Shown: positions 35,165-43,601 of the stretch, in pieces | Layout: each line of letters begins with the position of its first letter | How positions within the stretch are numbered: position 1 is the first letter of the stretch | Assembly (NCBI GenBank): GCA_947624645.1 | Contig: CANQLG010000008.1 | Coordinates: 1 to 64,000, forward strand | Length of the DNA stretch: 64,000 bases | Source of the DNA: Candidatus Gastranaerophilales bacterium | Lineage (GTDB): Bacteria > Cyanobacteriota > Vampirovibrionia > Gastranaerophilales > Gastranaerophilaceae | Reading direction: 5' to 3' | Notes under the pieces: model-generated | Databases searched by the model: none | What the model was told of the DNA's origin: nothing | The model's input: the letters and a program-made list of their open reading frames with translations, nothing else | Translations under genes and position numbers: made by a program

Positions 35165-35411
35165 TTTGGTTTCTCCTTGGTTTGTTGTTTGTTAATAATT
35201 TGCGATAGGAACTAAAAGTTTAATTACTAAATAGTTGTCTATATAAAAAATATTTTATAATTTAACCTGATTTTTAGCAAGAAGATTATTGCAAAATTTT
35301 ATAAAATTTAAAATATTAAGATATGTAAAAATTTATAAAAATCTTTCAAACATGTGGCAATAATATAGTTTGAGGGTGTTTAAGAATACAGGTATATATG
35401 TGTGAGGCGTA
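35165..35411. other. Intergenic region before the GH13 operon
   Basis: A 247-base AT-rich gap between the zinc-ribbon gene and the four-gene operon, the two being divergent, so it should hold both promoters. I see no well-spaced -35/-10 pair I would defend and no hairpin. Confidence 0.3.
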
Positions 35412-36527
35412 ATGGTTTATTCGGTTGGGATTAACGATACAAATACAAATAAATTCAATCATGTAACTTTTGGTTCCGAACAAAAGGAAAAAAATAAAAC
35501 AGAAGCACAAGATACACTTCTTTATGAAGAAAAAAAGAAACATCCATTAACCACGGGGTTAAAAATACAAGCCGATAAATTTATTAATGCTTGCACTAGA
35601 TATCCTAAAAAAGGTTTAGAGGGCAGTAAAAATTCTAATTTTTATGAATTTTTAACTATGGGCATGGTTCCATATGTTGTAGGAAGTGCTATGATGATTG
35701 CCGTATTTAATCTGGCAAGTAAATTTTTTGAAACCCCTGCTGCCGTTAGTGCTTCTAAATTAGGTAAAAAAATGGGGATTGGGGTTATTGCATACGGACT
35801 TGCAAAAACATTTTCTAAAAAACTTATAGAAGTACCGCTCAATTTAAGATATGGAATTGATGTAAATTTACCTTATAAAAAAGTTGTACATGAATTACCC
35901 GATAAAGACAATTTAAATAATCTTGTTACGCACGAATACCATAAAGCATTTGAAAGCGTGGATTTTCCACGTTGGGATTTATTTTATAATAATGACAATT
36001 ACGGCAAAGAAAGAGAAAGCTACTATAAAAAAGTAGGTAAAAAGATGGGCTTATCCGATAAAGATTTAGAGCATGCCGATCAAAAAGTTAAACCGATTAT
36101 TAAAGAAAAAGTAGTTAAAACAAAATTATTTTCAACCTTAAGTTCATACCTATGGGCAGCAACGGCTGTTGGCGTTTCAATGCAAAGTCCTTGGGAAAAC
36201 TTGGTTGTTAATCCTGCAAAAAGAATTGCCAATTTTAAAAATTACAGAAAACTCGCACATATCGCAAAAGAAGAAGGAAGAAAAATTGCAAAATATGATA
36301 ATTTTGCTAAAGAATTAGGTCAAAAATTTGTTGCAAGTTGTAAAGAATTCTTTAATAACAGCTCAAAAACCACTCGTTATGCAGGAAGAATCCTATTAGG
36401 AAGTGCTGTTGCAATGACTTTATTAGGCAATTTTTCAACTTTATTTAACTTTAATAAAAATAGGGGGGTTAAACCCAATGCATCAACCTCGTTGATTGAT
36501 GAAAAAAGAGAAAAGGTAGTATGTTAG
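35412..36527 (+). CDS. Multi-spanning membrane protein, paralogue A of the GH13 operon
   Basis: A 371-residue protein with a soluble polar N-terminus (HVTFGSEQKEKNKT), hydrophobic segments at about 83-103, 122-135, 246-260 and 326-345, and a basic tail. Landmarks are EVPLNLRYGIDV (140-151), LPDKDN (162-167), LWAATA (247-252) and NPAKRI. The same landmarks occur in the same order in the next gene, so the two are paralogues. GTGAGGCG precedes the ATG. It opens a four-gene operon ending at 40941. I recognise no known family. Confidence 0.75.
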   Translation: MVYSVGINDTNTNKFNHVTFGSEQKEKNKTEAQDTLLYEEKKKHPLTTGLKIQADKFINACTRYPKKGLEGSKNSNFYEFLTMGMVPYVVGSAMMIAVFNLASKFFETPAAVSASKLGKKMGIGVIAYGLAKTFSKKLIEVPLNLRYGIDVNLPYKKVVHELPDKDNLNNLVTHEYHKAFESVDFPRWDLFYNNDNYGKERESYYKKVGKKMGLSDKDLEHADQKVKPIIKEKVVKTKLFSTLSSYLWAATAVGVSMQSPWENLVVNPAKRIANFKNYRKLAHIAKEEGRKIAKYDNFAKELGQKFVASCKEFFNNSSKTTRYAGRILLGSAVAMTLLGNFSTLFNFNKNRGVKPNASTSLIDEKREKVVC

Positions 36528-36528
36528 C

Positions 36529-38865
36529 ATGACAAATATTTTGAACACAATTATTGCAAATCAAAATATTTCTCCATCACAGGCAATGGATAATAAACCG
36601 TTACCTGCTTTTACCTTTGATACTAACGGAAAAGTAAAACCTAAAGAATATAAAGGACATTTATTACCGTCAAGAATATTCGGTTCGCCGATAGAATATG
36701 CAAAAGATTTGAAAAAAGATATAGTAAGTATAGGCAAAGCCGCAAAAGGTCAGGCTAATGACTATGAACTCGGGCGAATAAATGATTTGGGAATGAAACT
36801 TGGTGCGCTTGGTTTAGCTGCATATTTATTTGTAAAAAATCCTTTAAAATTAAGTAAAGCAATGGAATTTGCAGGATTCGGAACATTCTTTGCATCTATG
36901 GCATTATGGCCGAAAATAGCTATACAGGCACCAATAAAAGCCAGAACCGGAGTTGATATTCACCAAAAATATATTGACTCTCAAGGTCGTAAAAAGATGC
37001 TTTTCCAAGATCCTCAATATGTTTTAACTGATTTATATTCTAAAGAACAATTGGAAAAAATGGGAGATAAACTTAAAGTAAGCAAAAATCTTCCCGACAG
37101 AGATAATTTTATTAAACAAAGAGCACAAAAAACAGCACTCCAAGGTAACACGCTGTGGATGATGACGGCAGGTGTTGCGACTCCGGTTATGAGTGCATTG
37201 GCATGCAACAGACTTGAAAAACCAATAAATGCAATCATAGAAAAATATGATTTGTCATCAAGTGCACGTGCCGTTGAAAATATTGGCAATAAAGGTTTAT
37301 TATCCAAAATAAAAGAATATTTTAATGCTAAATCATTGGAAAAATTACTTGCTAAAAATGCCGATAAGCCTCTAAATGATAAATTAATTGCTAAGATAGC
37401 TTCAAAAATCGGAGTACAAGCAAATTCCGCATCAATACAAGCAGCTATTCAAGATGAATTAAAAGCTTTAAGAACCCCCGGAACATTAAATGAAACATCA
37501 ATAATAAATTTGTTAAAAGACAGAATACCTGATTTATCAGCATTACCTCAAGCTCAAAAAGATGCATTAAATAAAGCAATAAGTGAAGGTTCAATTCCGA
37601 AAATAGCTGATATATTATCTAAAGTTACAGGAAGCTCAAAACGTGAACAGGTAAAACTCGCAAGAGAATTTTCCGCTATATTAACTGAAGCAAAAAATAA
37701 AGCGGCAGTGCCAAGTCTTTCTCAAGTTTCAGATAAAATCAGAACACTTGCTGCAAATGTATCCGAATTTGCTTCAAAGAAAAGTGTTTTGGACAGGTTT
37801 ATTTCGGCAAGAGTCGGAGATAAATCCGGAACATATATTGCTAATCAATGGGGCAAAGTAAGCGAAAGAGTTATTAAATCTCTTAAATTAAGCGGAAAAG
37901 AATTGAAATCCGTATCAGAAGGCAATGTTGAAATCTTAATGGAAAGACTTTCTGACTTAGCTTCTCAAGATGCCAAATTTGATAAAGTTGTACAAGATTT
38001 AATAAAATTAATCGGAGATTATGAAACAAAAACCGGTTCCTCATTTACTACAACGGTAAAGGAAACTGCAGAAAATATATGCACAGCTGCAGGCGGCGAA
38101 TTTGAATCCAAAGGATTTAAAAGGCTTGCTCAAAGTGTTTCGGATGCCGCTAAAAAGGGAACAGTAGAAAATATAATTAATGTTAATACGGCAGAAAGAA
38201 TAACCGGTGCACAATCTTCATTTTATCGTTTGATTCAGTCGCTTGATTTATTCAGAGCAATTAAGGAAGGAACTTTAACAACAAGAATAAGTAAAATTTT
38301 AACTGAAAACGGACAAAGTGCAGATTCAGCTTCTGTTCAAAGAATAGTTGAAGCTTGTAAAAAAGTAATTATGGATGCTACAACAACAGATTATGTTGAA
38401 AAACTTAAATCTTCCGGATTCGGCTTATCGGAAGGCGAATATAAAACTGTTATGAAAGTTTTATTTGATTCCGAATCTGAAAGTGCTATTGAAGCAAGTT
38501 TGAAACGTACGGTCGGTTCTGATAGGGCATCAGAATTATTAAAAGGATTTAAAGCATATAAAAAAGAATTTATGGACAAGATAGCTAATTGGCAAAACGG
38601 AATGACTTCGGATTTGGCAAGATGCACCGTTGATGGTGTTACAAATGGAGCTAATGCCGTTGAAAGAAATAATCTTGCAGGAAAACCAATCAGCAATTTC
38701 TTTAAAGATACTGCAAAGAAAGTATATAATTCCAATAAATGGCTGAAAATCTTTGGCGGAACAATGTTAGCTTTAACGGCAGTTACTTTAATTGCCACTT
38801 TAGTAATAGGTAAAAAAAGTAAAACAGAAAAACAAGCAGAGGAACAACAAAAGACAAATGGCTAA
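36529..38865 (+). CDS. Large helical membrane protein, paralogue B of the GH13 operon
   Basis: A 778-residue protein. The first ~240 residues match paralogue A: QAPIKARTGVDI (133-144), LPDRDN (188-193), LWMMTA (209-214), and NRLEKPI (227-233), with hydrophobic segments around 92-102 and 115-131. Residues about 250-740 form a long, mostly alpha-helical and polar region with short repeats of Ile/Leu spaced helices (KLIAKIASKIG, ADILSKVTGSS). A single hydrophobic segment near 748-765 precedes a Lys/Gln tail. It starts 1 nt after paralogue A and overlaps the GH13 gene by 8 bp. No catalytic motif is seen. Confidence 0.72.
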   Translation: MTNILNTIIANQNISPSQAMDNKPLPAFTFDTNGKVKPKEYKGHLLPSRIFGSPIEYAKDLKKDIVSIGKAAKGQANDYELGRINDLGMKLGALGLAAYLFVKNPLKLSKAMEFAGFGTFFASMALWPKIAIQAPIKARTGVDIHQKYIDSQGRKKMLFQDPQYVLTDLYSKEQLEKMGDKLKVSKNLPDRDNFIKQRAQKTALQGNTLWMMTAGVATPVMSALACNRLEKPINAIIEKYDLSSSARAVENIGNKGLLSKIKEYFNAKSLEKLLAKNADKPLNDKLIAKIASKIGVQANSASIQAAIQDELKALRTPGTLNETSIINLLKDRIPDLSALPQAQKDALNKAISEGSIPKIADILSKVTGSSKREQVKLAREFSAILTEAKNKAAVPSLSQVSDKIRTLAANVSEFASKKSVLDRFISARVGDKSGTYIANQWGKVSERVIKSLKLSGKELKSVSEGNVEILMERLSDLASQDAKFDKVVQDLIKLIGDYETKTGSSFTTTVKETAENICTAAGGEFESKGFKRLAQSVSDAAKKGTVENIINVNTAERITGAQSSFYRLIQSLDLFRAIKEGTLTTRISKILTENGQSADSASVQRIVEACKKVIMDATTTDYVEKLKSSGFGLSEGEYKTVMKVLFDSESESAIEASLKRTVGSDRASELLKGFKAYKKEFMDKIANWQNGMTSDLARCTVDGVTNGANAVERNNLAGKPISNFFKDTAKKVYNSNKWLKIFGGTMLALTAVTLIATLVIGKKSKTEKQAEEQQKTNG

Positions 38866-40612
38866 TTATATAACTAATAAATTGAATATAATGCCGAGTG
38901 CGGTTCAAAAACCGGTTGAACCCGCAGTTGTTATGCAACCTGCTAATTACAATACGGCTTATATGCCTCAACAGCCGATTGGCTCAAATATTTTAGAAAA
39001 ATATTTACAAAACCAAGGCTTAGCTGCTGCACCTCAAGTTATTCCCGCTTCTTATAATATAAATACTCAACCTGAGGTTTATAAGAATAATTTAAGAACC
39101 AAATTTAAAAATAATGATGCCGTTATAATGGGTGTACTGATAAGAAGCTTAGGTGCTGAAAACAGAGTTGGTAATGATCTTTTAAGAGATGGCGATATAA
39201 AAGGCAATTTTAATAATGCTGTAAAAAGATTAGATGAATTTAAAAAATTAGGAATAAATACATTACATGTTCTTCCGGTAAATCCTCCGGGCAAACAAAA
39301 TGCAATGGGAACGGCAGGTTCCGTGTATGCGCCTCAGGATTTACTTAAAATTGACCCTGCGTTAGATGACCCGAATGATCCGAGAAATGTAAAAGAAGAA
39401 TTTAAAAACTTTATTAATGAATGCCATAAACGAGGCATAAGCGTTATGCTTGATTTACCAAGTTGTGCTTCTTATGATTTGTTTAAACAAAGACCTGAAT
39501 TAATGGCATTTGAAAAAGACGGCACGCCTAAAACTCCCGGAGGCTGGAATGATATCAGGATGTTTAATCCTTGGAAAGATGAAACAAAACGTGAATTAAA
39601 CCCTGATTTACTCAAATTACATAAAGATTTTGTCGATATGTGTATTGATTTGGGAGTCGACGGGATAAGAAGCGATGTCGCAAGAACTAAACCTACGGAA
39701 TTTTGGGATAATTTAATAAGTTATTCACGTAAAAGAGATCCCGAATTTGCTTGGCTTGCAGAAAGCTATACTTATGAAGATGCTTCTCCGCAATTAAATA
39801 TGAATTATGACAGACCTGAAGATTGTTTAAGAGCAGGTTTTGACAGCTATTACGGACAATATCATATTTTCCATGAAATGGCAAAAGCTCAAGATTTAAT
39901 TAACTATGTTAAAGAAAATCTTAATATGTCACAAGGTATGGATTCGGGCAAATCCGTTATAGGTTCTTTCGGTACTCATGATGATATATCTATTATGAAT
40001 CATGGCGGTGTAACGTACTCTAATTTGGTTTCAGGTATTCAAGCCACTTTGCCTATGTTGAATCCTTATTATTTTGACGGTTATCAAACGGGTGATGAAT
40101 ATTTATATGATTTTGAAGGTACAACCGATGACAAAACAGATACCGATTCTAACGAATGTACAGTTCATAAAGGCAGACCCGATATATTTAATTTTTCAAG
40201 ACCCTTAATCGGCAAGCATCCTGAAATCGGCGATTTTATGCAAAATACCTTAGAAGTCAGAAATAATCCTAAATATCACGATATACTTACAAAAGGCTCT
40301 TTTATTCCGTTAAAAGTTTCTAATAATAATAATGATCAAATTATTGCATACGCACGTCATTTAAACGGTAAAACACTTGTTGTTATAGCAAACAGAGATG
40401 TTAATTCAAAACAATCGGGCACTGTTGAAATCCCCGGATTAAAAGAAACTCAAGATTTAAAGAATCTGTTTAAATCATATGGTGAAGATTCCACAATTCA
40501 GGCTGCTGACGGTAAAATTAATGTAGAACTTGGTACGGGCAGAGTTCATTTATTCGAAATTAATACTCCCGATATTGAAAAATCGGGTTTGGAAGTCTTA
40601 AAACAAAAATAG
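38858..40612 (+). CDS. GH13-family alpha-glucan-active enzyme, atypical
   Basis: A 584-residue alpha-amylase superfamily protein with no signal peptide. After a Pro/Gln-rich N-terminus (1-75) the barrel shows nucleophile Asp273 in GIRSDVARTKP (with Arg271), acid/base Glu302 in WLAESY, and His374-Asp375 in FGTHDD. Region I reads LDLPSCAS (Asp199), lacking the usual Asn-His pair. The TKPTEFWDNLI context after the nucleophile recalls GlgE-type maltosyltransferases (GH13_3). A beta-sandwich C-domain seems to follow from about 480. It overlaps both neighbours (8 bp and the following small gene closely), so it acts with the membrane proteins, probably inside the cell. Confidence 0.85.
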   Translation: MANYITNKLNIMPSAVQKPVEPAVVMQPANYNTAYMPQQPIGSNILEKYLQNQGLAAAPQVIPASYNINTQPEVYKNNLRTKFKNNDAVIMGVLIRSLGAENRVGNDLLRDGDIKGNFNNAVKRLDEFKKLGINTLHVLPVNPPGKQNAMGTAGSVYAPQDLLKIDPALDDPNDPRNVKEEFKNFINECHKRGISVMLDLPSCASYDLFKQRPELMAFEKDGTPKTPGGWNDIRMFNPWKDETKRELNPDLLKLHKDFVDMCIDLGVDGIRSDVARTKPTEFWDNLISYSRKRDPEFAWLAESYTYEDASPQLNMNYDRPEDCLRAGFDSYYGQYHIFHEMAKAQDLINYVKENLNMSQGMDSGKSVIGSFGTHDDISIMNHGGVTYSNLVSGIQATLPMLNPYYFDGYQTGDEYLYDFEGTTDDKTDTDSNECTVHKGRPDIFNFSRPLIGKHPEIGDFMQNTLEVRNNPKYHDILTKGSFIPLKVSNNNNDQIIAYARHLNGKTLVVIANRDVNSKQSGTVEIPGLKETQDLKNLFKSYGEDSTIQAADGKINVELGTGRVHLFEINTPDIEKSGLEVLKQK

Positions 40613-40626
40613 TGCAGGCTGAAGAT

Positions 40627-40941
40627 ATGAAAGTAAATTTTAATCCATCATTCAGATATAATTCAATATTTTCAGAGTTTAGAAATAAGTCTGAAAATAA
40701 ATCCGGTGTCACTCCCGTATACACAAAAGAACAAATTATTACCGCAAAAACAAAAAAAAACATATCCGAGTGTAAATATATTGTTATTGCTCTTGGTATT
40801 TTATATTTTGCTATGAAAAAAAATTTGAAAAATAACCGTTTAAAAAATGAGGCTAAAAAAGCGGAAGAACTTGCTAAAATGATAGTTCCCAAAAAGAGTT
40901 TGATAAATATCAATCCTGAAGAAGTATTAAATCTTCACTAA
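40627..40941 (+). CDS. Small single-span membrane protein of the GH13 operon
   Basis: About 104 residues from the ATG at 40627 (MKVNFNPSFRYNSIF); a GTG at 40612 overlapping the GH13 stop is an alternative. A polar N-terminus with aromatic residues is followed by one membrane segment (YIVIALGILYFAM) and a strongly basic Lys-rich helix. No domain is recognised. It closes the four-gene operon, and its end overlaps convergent deoC by 15 bp. Confidence 0.6.
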   Translation: MKVNFNPSFRYNSIFSEFRNKSENKSGVTPVYTKEQIITAKTKKNISECKYIVIALGILYFAMKKNLKNNRLKNEAKKAEELAKMIVPKKSLININPEEVLNLH

Positions 40942-41577
40942 ATTTACGCCGCTACTTGTTCCGAGCCTTACCGCACCTGCTTCAATTAAAGCAATTGCCT
41001 GTTCTTTTGTTTTAATTCCGCCTGAGGCTTTAATTTTAACTTTTGAGTTTTGAAGAATCTCTTTCATTAATTTAACATCTTCAACTTTTGCACCGACCCC
41101 GTTTTTTACAAAACCGGTTGATGTTTTAGCAAACTCCGCTCCGGATTTTATTATTATTTCACATGCTTTTATTATTTCTTCTTTTGTTAAAAGGTCTGTT
41201 TCTATTATTACTTTTAACGGGATATTTTGGCATGCATTTTTTACTGCTTCTATATCTTTTTGTGTATAACCGTAATTTTTATCTTTGATTGATTGAACAT
41301 TAATAACCATATCAATTTCATCAGCACCTGATTCTATTGCCTTTTGAGCTTCAAATGCTTTAACTTCACTTAAACATGCACCTAAAGGAAATCCTACAAC
41401 GCTTACAATCGTTATATTGCTTCCTTTCAAATATTCTTTTGCAAGTTTTACATTACAGCTATTTACGCATACACCCTTAAATTTATACTGTTTTGCCTCT
41501 TCAAATAATTTTATAAGCTCATCTCGTGTTGCATTTTGTTTTAAAAGAGTATGTTCTATATATTTTTCAAGTTCCAT
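40927..41577 (-). CDS. deoC: Deoxyribose-phosphate aldolase
   Basis: Cytosolic class I aldolase that cleaves 2-deoxyribose-5-phosphate to glyceraldehyde-3-phosphate and acetaldehyde in nucleoside catabolism. At 216 residues it has the normal length. The Schiff-base lysine is Lys151 in FAKTSTGF; the assisting Lys183 is in KIKASGGIKT; DEIDMVIN supplies the acidic pocket residues. It leads no nucleoside operon here, lying 3 nt after recO in a recO-deoC minus-strand pair. Acetaldehyde produced could be a substrate for reductases, but no link is shown. Confidence 0.95.
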   Translation of the reverse strand: MELEKYIEHTLLKQNATRDELIKLFEEAKQYKFKGVCVNSCNVKLAKEYLKGSNITIVSVVGFPLGACLSEVKAFEAQKAIESGADEIDMVINVQSIKDKNYGYTQKDIEAVKNACQNIPLKVIIETDLLTKEEIIKACEIIIKSGAEFAKTSTGFVKNGVGAKVEDVKLMKEILQNSKVKIKASGGIKTKEQAIALIEAGAVRLGTSSGVNLVKI

Positions 41578-41580
41578 AAC

Positions 41581-42345
41581 TTACCTTATGCCCTCCAGTA
41601 TTTGAGTTGTTTTAAAACTTTTGGGAGAATAATATTCAATATAGTTTTTTAAAAGATTAATACAAGTATCTAAAAATTTTTCCGTAACTAAATTATCATA
41701 TTTAGTGGGAATATTGAAATCTTCTTTAAGCAGTGTATTTAAAAAATCTTTTATTTTTGAGTGAATTTTGATTTTTTTTACGATATTTTGAGCACATTCC
41801 GGGCATATAATACCGCCTTGTTCTATTGAAAAATATATATTTTCATCTTGGACGGGTTTTGTACATTTAACGCAGTTATTAAGTTCTGTTGAATAGCCCG
41901 TAATATCCATAATTTTAAGCTGGAATTTGAGTACTGCGAGCATGGATTGCTCTTTTGTTTTTGCATTTGATATATATTCCAAGAAGGTATAGAACAAATT
42001 ATAGATATCTTCACTATTAGGGTCGTTTTCCACTCCGAAATTAGCGACAATTTCAGAGCAATACATAGCAAAGAATATTTTATTTATGTCATTACGAAGA
42101 TTAAAGAAAGTATTCAAAGCTTCTGCCTGACAAATTGTATCAAGAGTTCTTCCCTTATTAAGCATCATTTTATTGGCAACAAGTAAATCCATTCTGCCCC
42201 CAAGCTTACTTGTCGGCTTTTTTATACCTTTTGCCACACCTTTTATGAGTCCTTTTTCTTTTGAATACATAACTATAATCTTATCGGATTCACTCAAACT
42301 GTATGATTTTAAGTTAATAGTATTTGTAGTAAATTGTTCTTTCAT
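41581..42345 (-). CDS. recO: DNA repair protein RecO
   Basis: Recombination mediator that, with RecR, loads RecA onto single-stranded DNA. The 254-residue protein has an N-terminal OB-fold part (LKSYSLSESDKIIVMYSKEKGLIKGVAKG), a helical middle, and a zinc finger of the CxxC type (CVKCTKPV ... CPECAQ). No start ambiguity of note. It lies 2 nt after pilT and 3 nt before deoC, so all three probably share a transcript, though they have no shared function. Confidence 0.92.
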   Translation of the reverse strand: MKEQFTTNTINLKSYSLSESDKIIVMYSKEKGLIKGVAKGIKKPTSKLGGRMDLLVANKMMLNKGRTLDTICQAEALNTFFNLRNDINKIFFAMYCSEIVANFGVENDPNSEDIYNLFYTFLEYISNAKTKEQSMLAVLKFQLKIMDITGYSTELNNCVKCTKPVQDENIYFSIEQGGIICPECAQNIVKKIKIHSKIKDFLNTLLKEDFNIPTKYDNLVTEKFLDTCINLLKNYIEYYSPKSFKTTQILEGIR

Positions 42346-42347
42346 AT

Positions 42348-43439
42348 TTAAAAATTATTTTCGCTTCCCGTATATACACCTCTGATATAGTGCATAAGTT
42401 CATTGGGAGAATCCGAGTTTTCAAGTGCAACTTCTTTAGTTATAAGGTTTCTTTTAAACAAATCATATAATGATAAGTTAAAAGTAATCATATCATCATA
42501 AGAGCCTTTCTGAACAAGTTTATATATTTCATTAAGATCGTCTTTTATAATAAAGTCTTTTATCGTTGCAGTTGAATATAACAGTTCAACGGCAGGTATT
42601 CTGCCTTTTCCGTCGGCTTTAGGCAATAGTTTTTGAGATACGGAACCTCTAAATACCTCGGCAAATTGGCTTCTTACGGCATCACGTTCGGACGGAGCAA
42701 AGAAACTCAAAATACGATTAATAGTTTGTATTGCATTAAAAGTATGAAGCGTTGCAAAAACTAGGTGTCCTGTTTCTGCTGCGTGGAGGGCACTTTGTAC
42801 TGTTTCCATATCTCTGATTTCACCTATTAATATGACATCGGGGTCTTGCCTTAGTGCAAATTTTAATCCGTCCAGATAATTTGGAGTATCTACACCTATT
42901 TGTCTTTGCGTAAATATTGATTTATTACTTTTATATACATATTCAATCGGATCTTCAATAGTAACAATATGTTTTCTATGAGTGTTATTAATATGATCAA
43001 GTATAGAAGCAATTGTTGTAGATTTTCCCGAACCTGCTACACCTGTTATAAGAACAATGCCGTTATCCAATTGAGAAAATTTTTCCATATTTTCAGGTAA
43101 ATTTAGTTCTTTAAAAGTAGGAATATTATATGATACCAAACGAATAGTCATGGAATGATATCCGAAAGACATTGCAAGATTGACTCTAAAACGGCATACT
43201 CCTTCAATTTCATAAGGAAAATCAGCATCATAAGAATTAAATATTTTATCTCGCATGGAAACTGGTGCCATCGTATCAATTGCGTGAATCATATCATCTT
43301 CTGTTATAGGGGGAAGTTTAGATTTAATTATTTTTCCGTCTATTCTGAATGAGGGTACTTCTCCCACAATAAAATGTAAATCAGAAGCACCCAGTTCTAC
43401 TGCTTTGATTAATAAAGTGTCTATCGTATAATCGCTCAT
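42348..43439 (-). CDS. pilT: Type IV pilus retraction ATPase PilT
   Basis: Hexameric secretion-type ATPase powering pilus retraction, needed for twitching and DNA uptake. About 363 residues from the ATG at 43439 (MSDYTIDTLLIKAV), which has GGAG upstream; a TTG further up is unlikely. The N-domain has ASDLHFIVGEVPSFRIDG. The ATPase core has the Walker A GVAGSGKSTT, an Asp box IVTIEDPIEY, Walker B VILIGEIRD and a His box ETGHLVFATLHT. No other pilus genes are in this window, so the rest of the machine lies elsewhere or the protein has another job. Confidence 0.93.
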   Translation of the reverse strand: MSDYTIDTLLIKAVELGASDLHFIVGEVPSFRIDGKIIKSKLPPITEDDMIHAIDTMAPVSMRDKIFNSYDADFPYEIEGVCRFRVNLAMSFGYHSMTIRLVSYNIPTFKELNLPENMEKFSQLDNGIVLITGVAGSGKSTTIASILDHINNTHRKHIVTIEDPIEYVYKSNKSIFTQRQIGVDTPNYLDGLKFALRQDPDVILIGEIRDMETVQSALHAAETGHLVFATLHTFNAIQTINRILSFFAPSERDAVRSQFAEVFRGSVSQKLLPKADGKGRIPAVELLYSTATIKDFIIKDDLNEIYKLVQKGSYDDMITFNLSLYDLFKRNLITKEVALENSDSPNELMHYIRGVYTGSENNF

Positions 43440-43541
43440 TTTAATATTCTCCAATTTTTATAATAACAGTATATACTTTTTTTTAAGCTAATAAAAAAAA
43501 TTTACAATTAATTTTTAAAAATTTTATAATATGTAAAGTTT

Positions 43542-43570
43542 TTGACTATTACGTGTATTTGTTGTGTAAT
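43542..43570 (+). promoter_or_regulatory. Sigma-70-type promoter of smc
   Basis: TTGACT (43542-43547), a 17-bp spacer and TGTAAT (43565-43570) lie 31 nt before the smc start. It should drive smc-scpA-scpB and possibly the metalloprotease gene. Confidence 0.65.
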
Positions 43571-43601
43571 TGTAAATGTCTAGACATGGGTATTTGTAAA
43601 A

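Noticed and set aside
38391-38798. 135-residue open frame antisense to the 778-residue protein
   Set aside because: Lies wholly in a long coding gene that has an in-frame partner and good operon context.
43576-43586. TCTAGACA palindrome upstream of smc
   Set aside because: Short palindrome easily met by chance between a strong promoter and the start; no second copy was seen.
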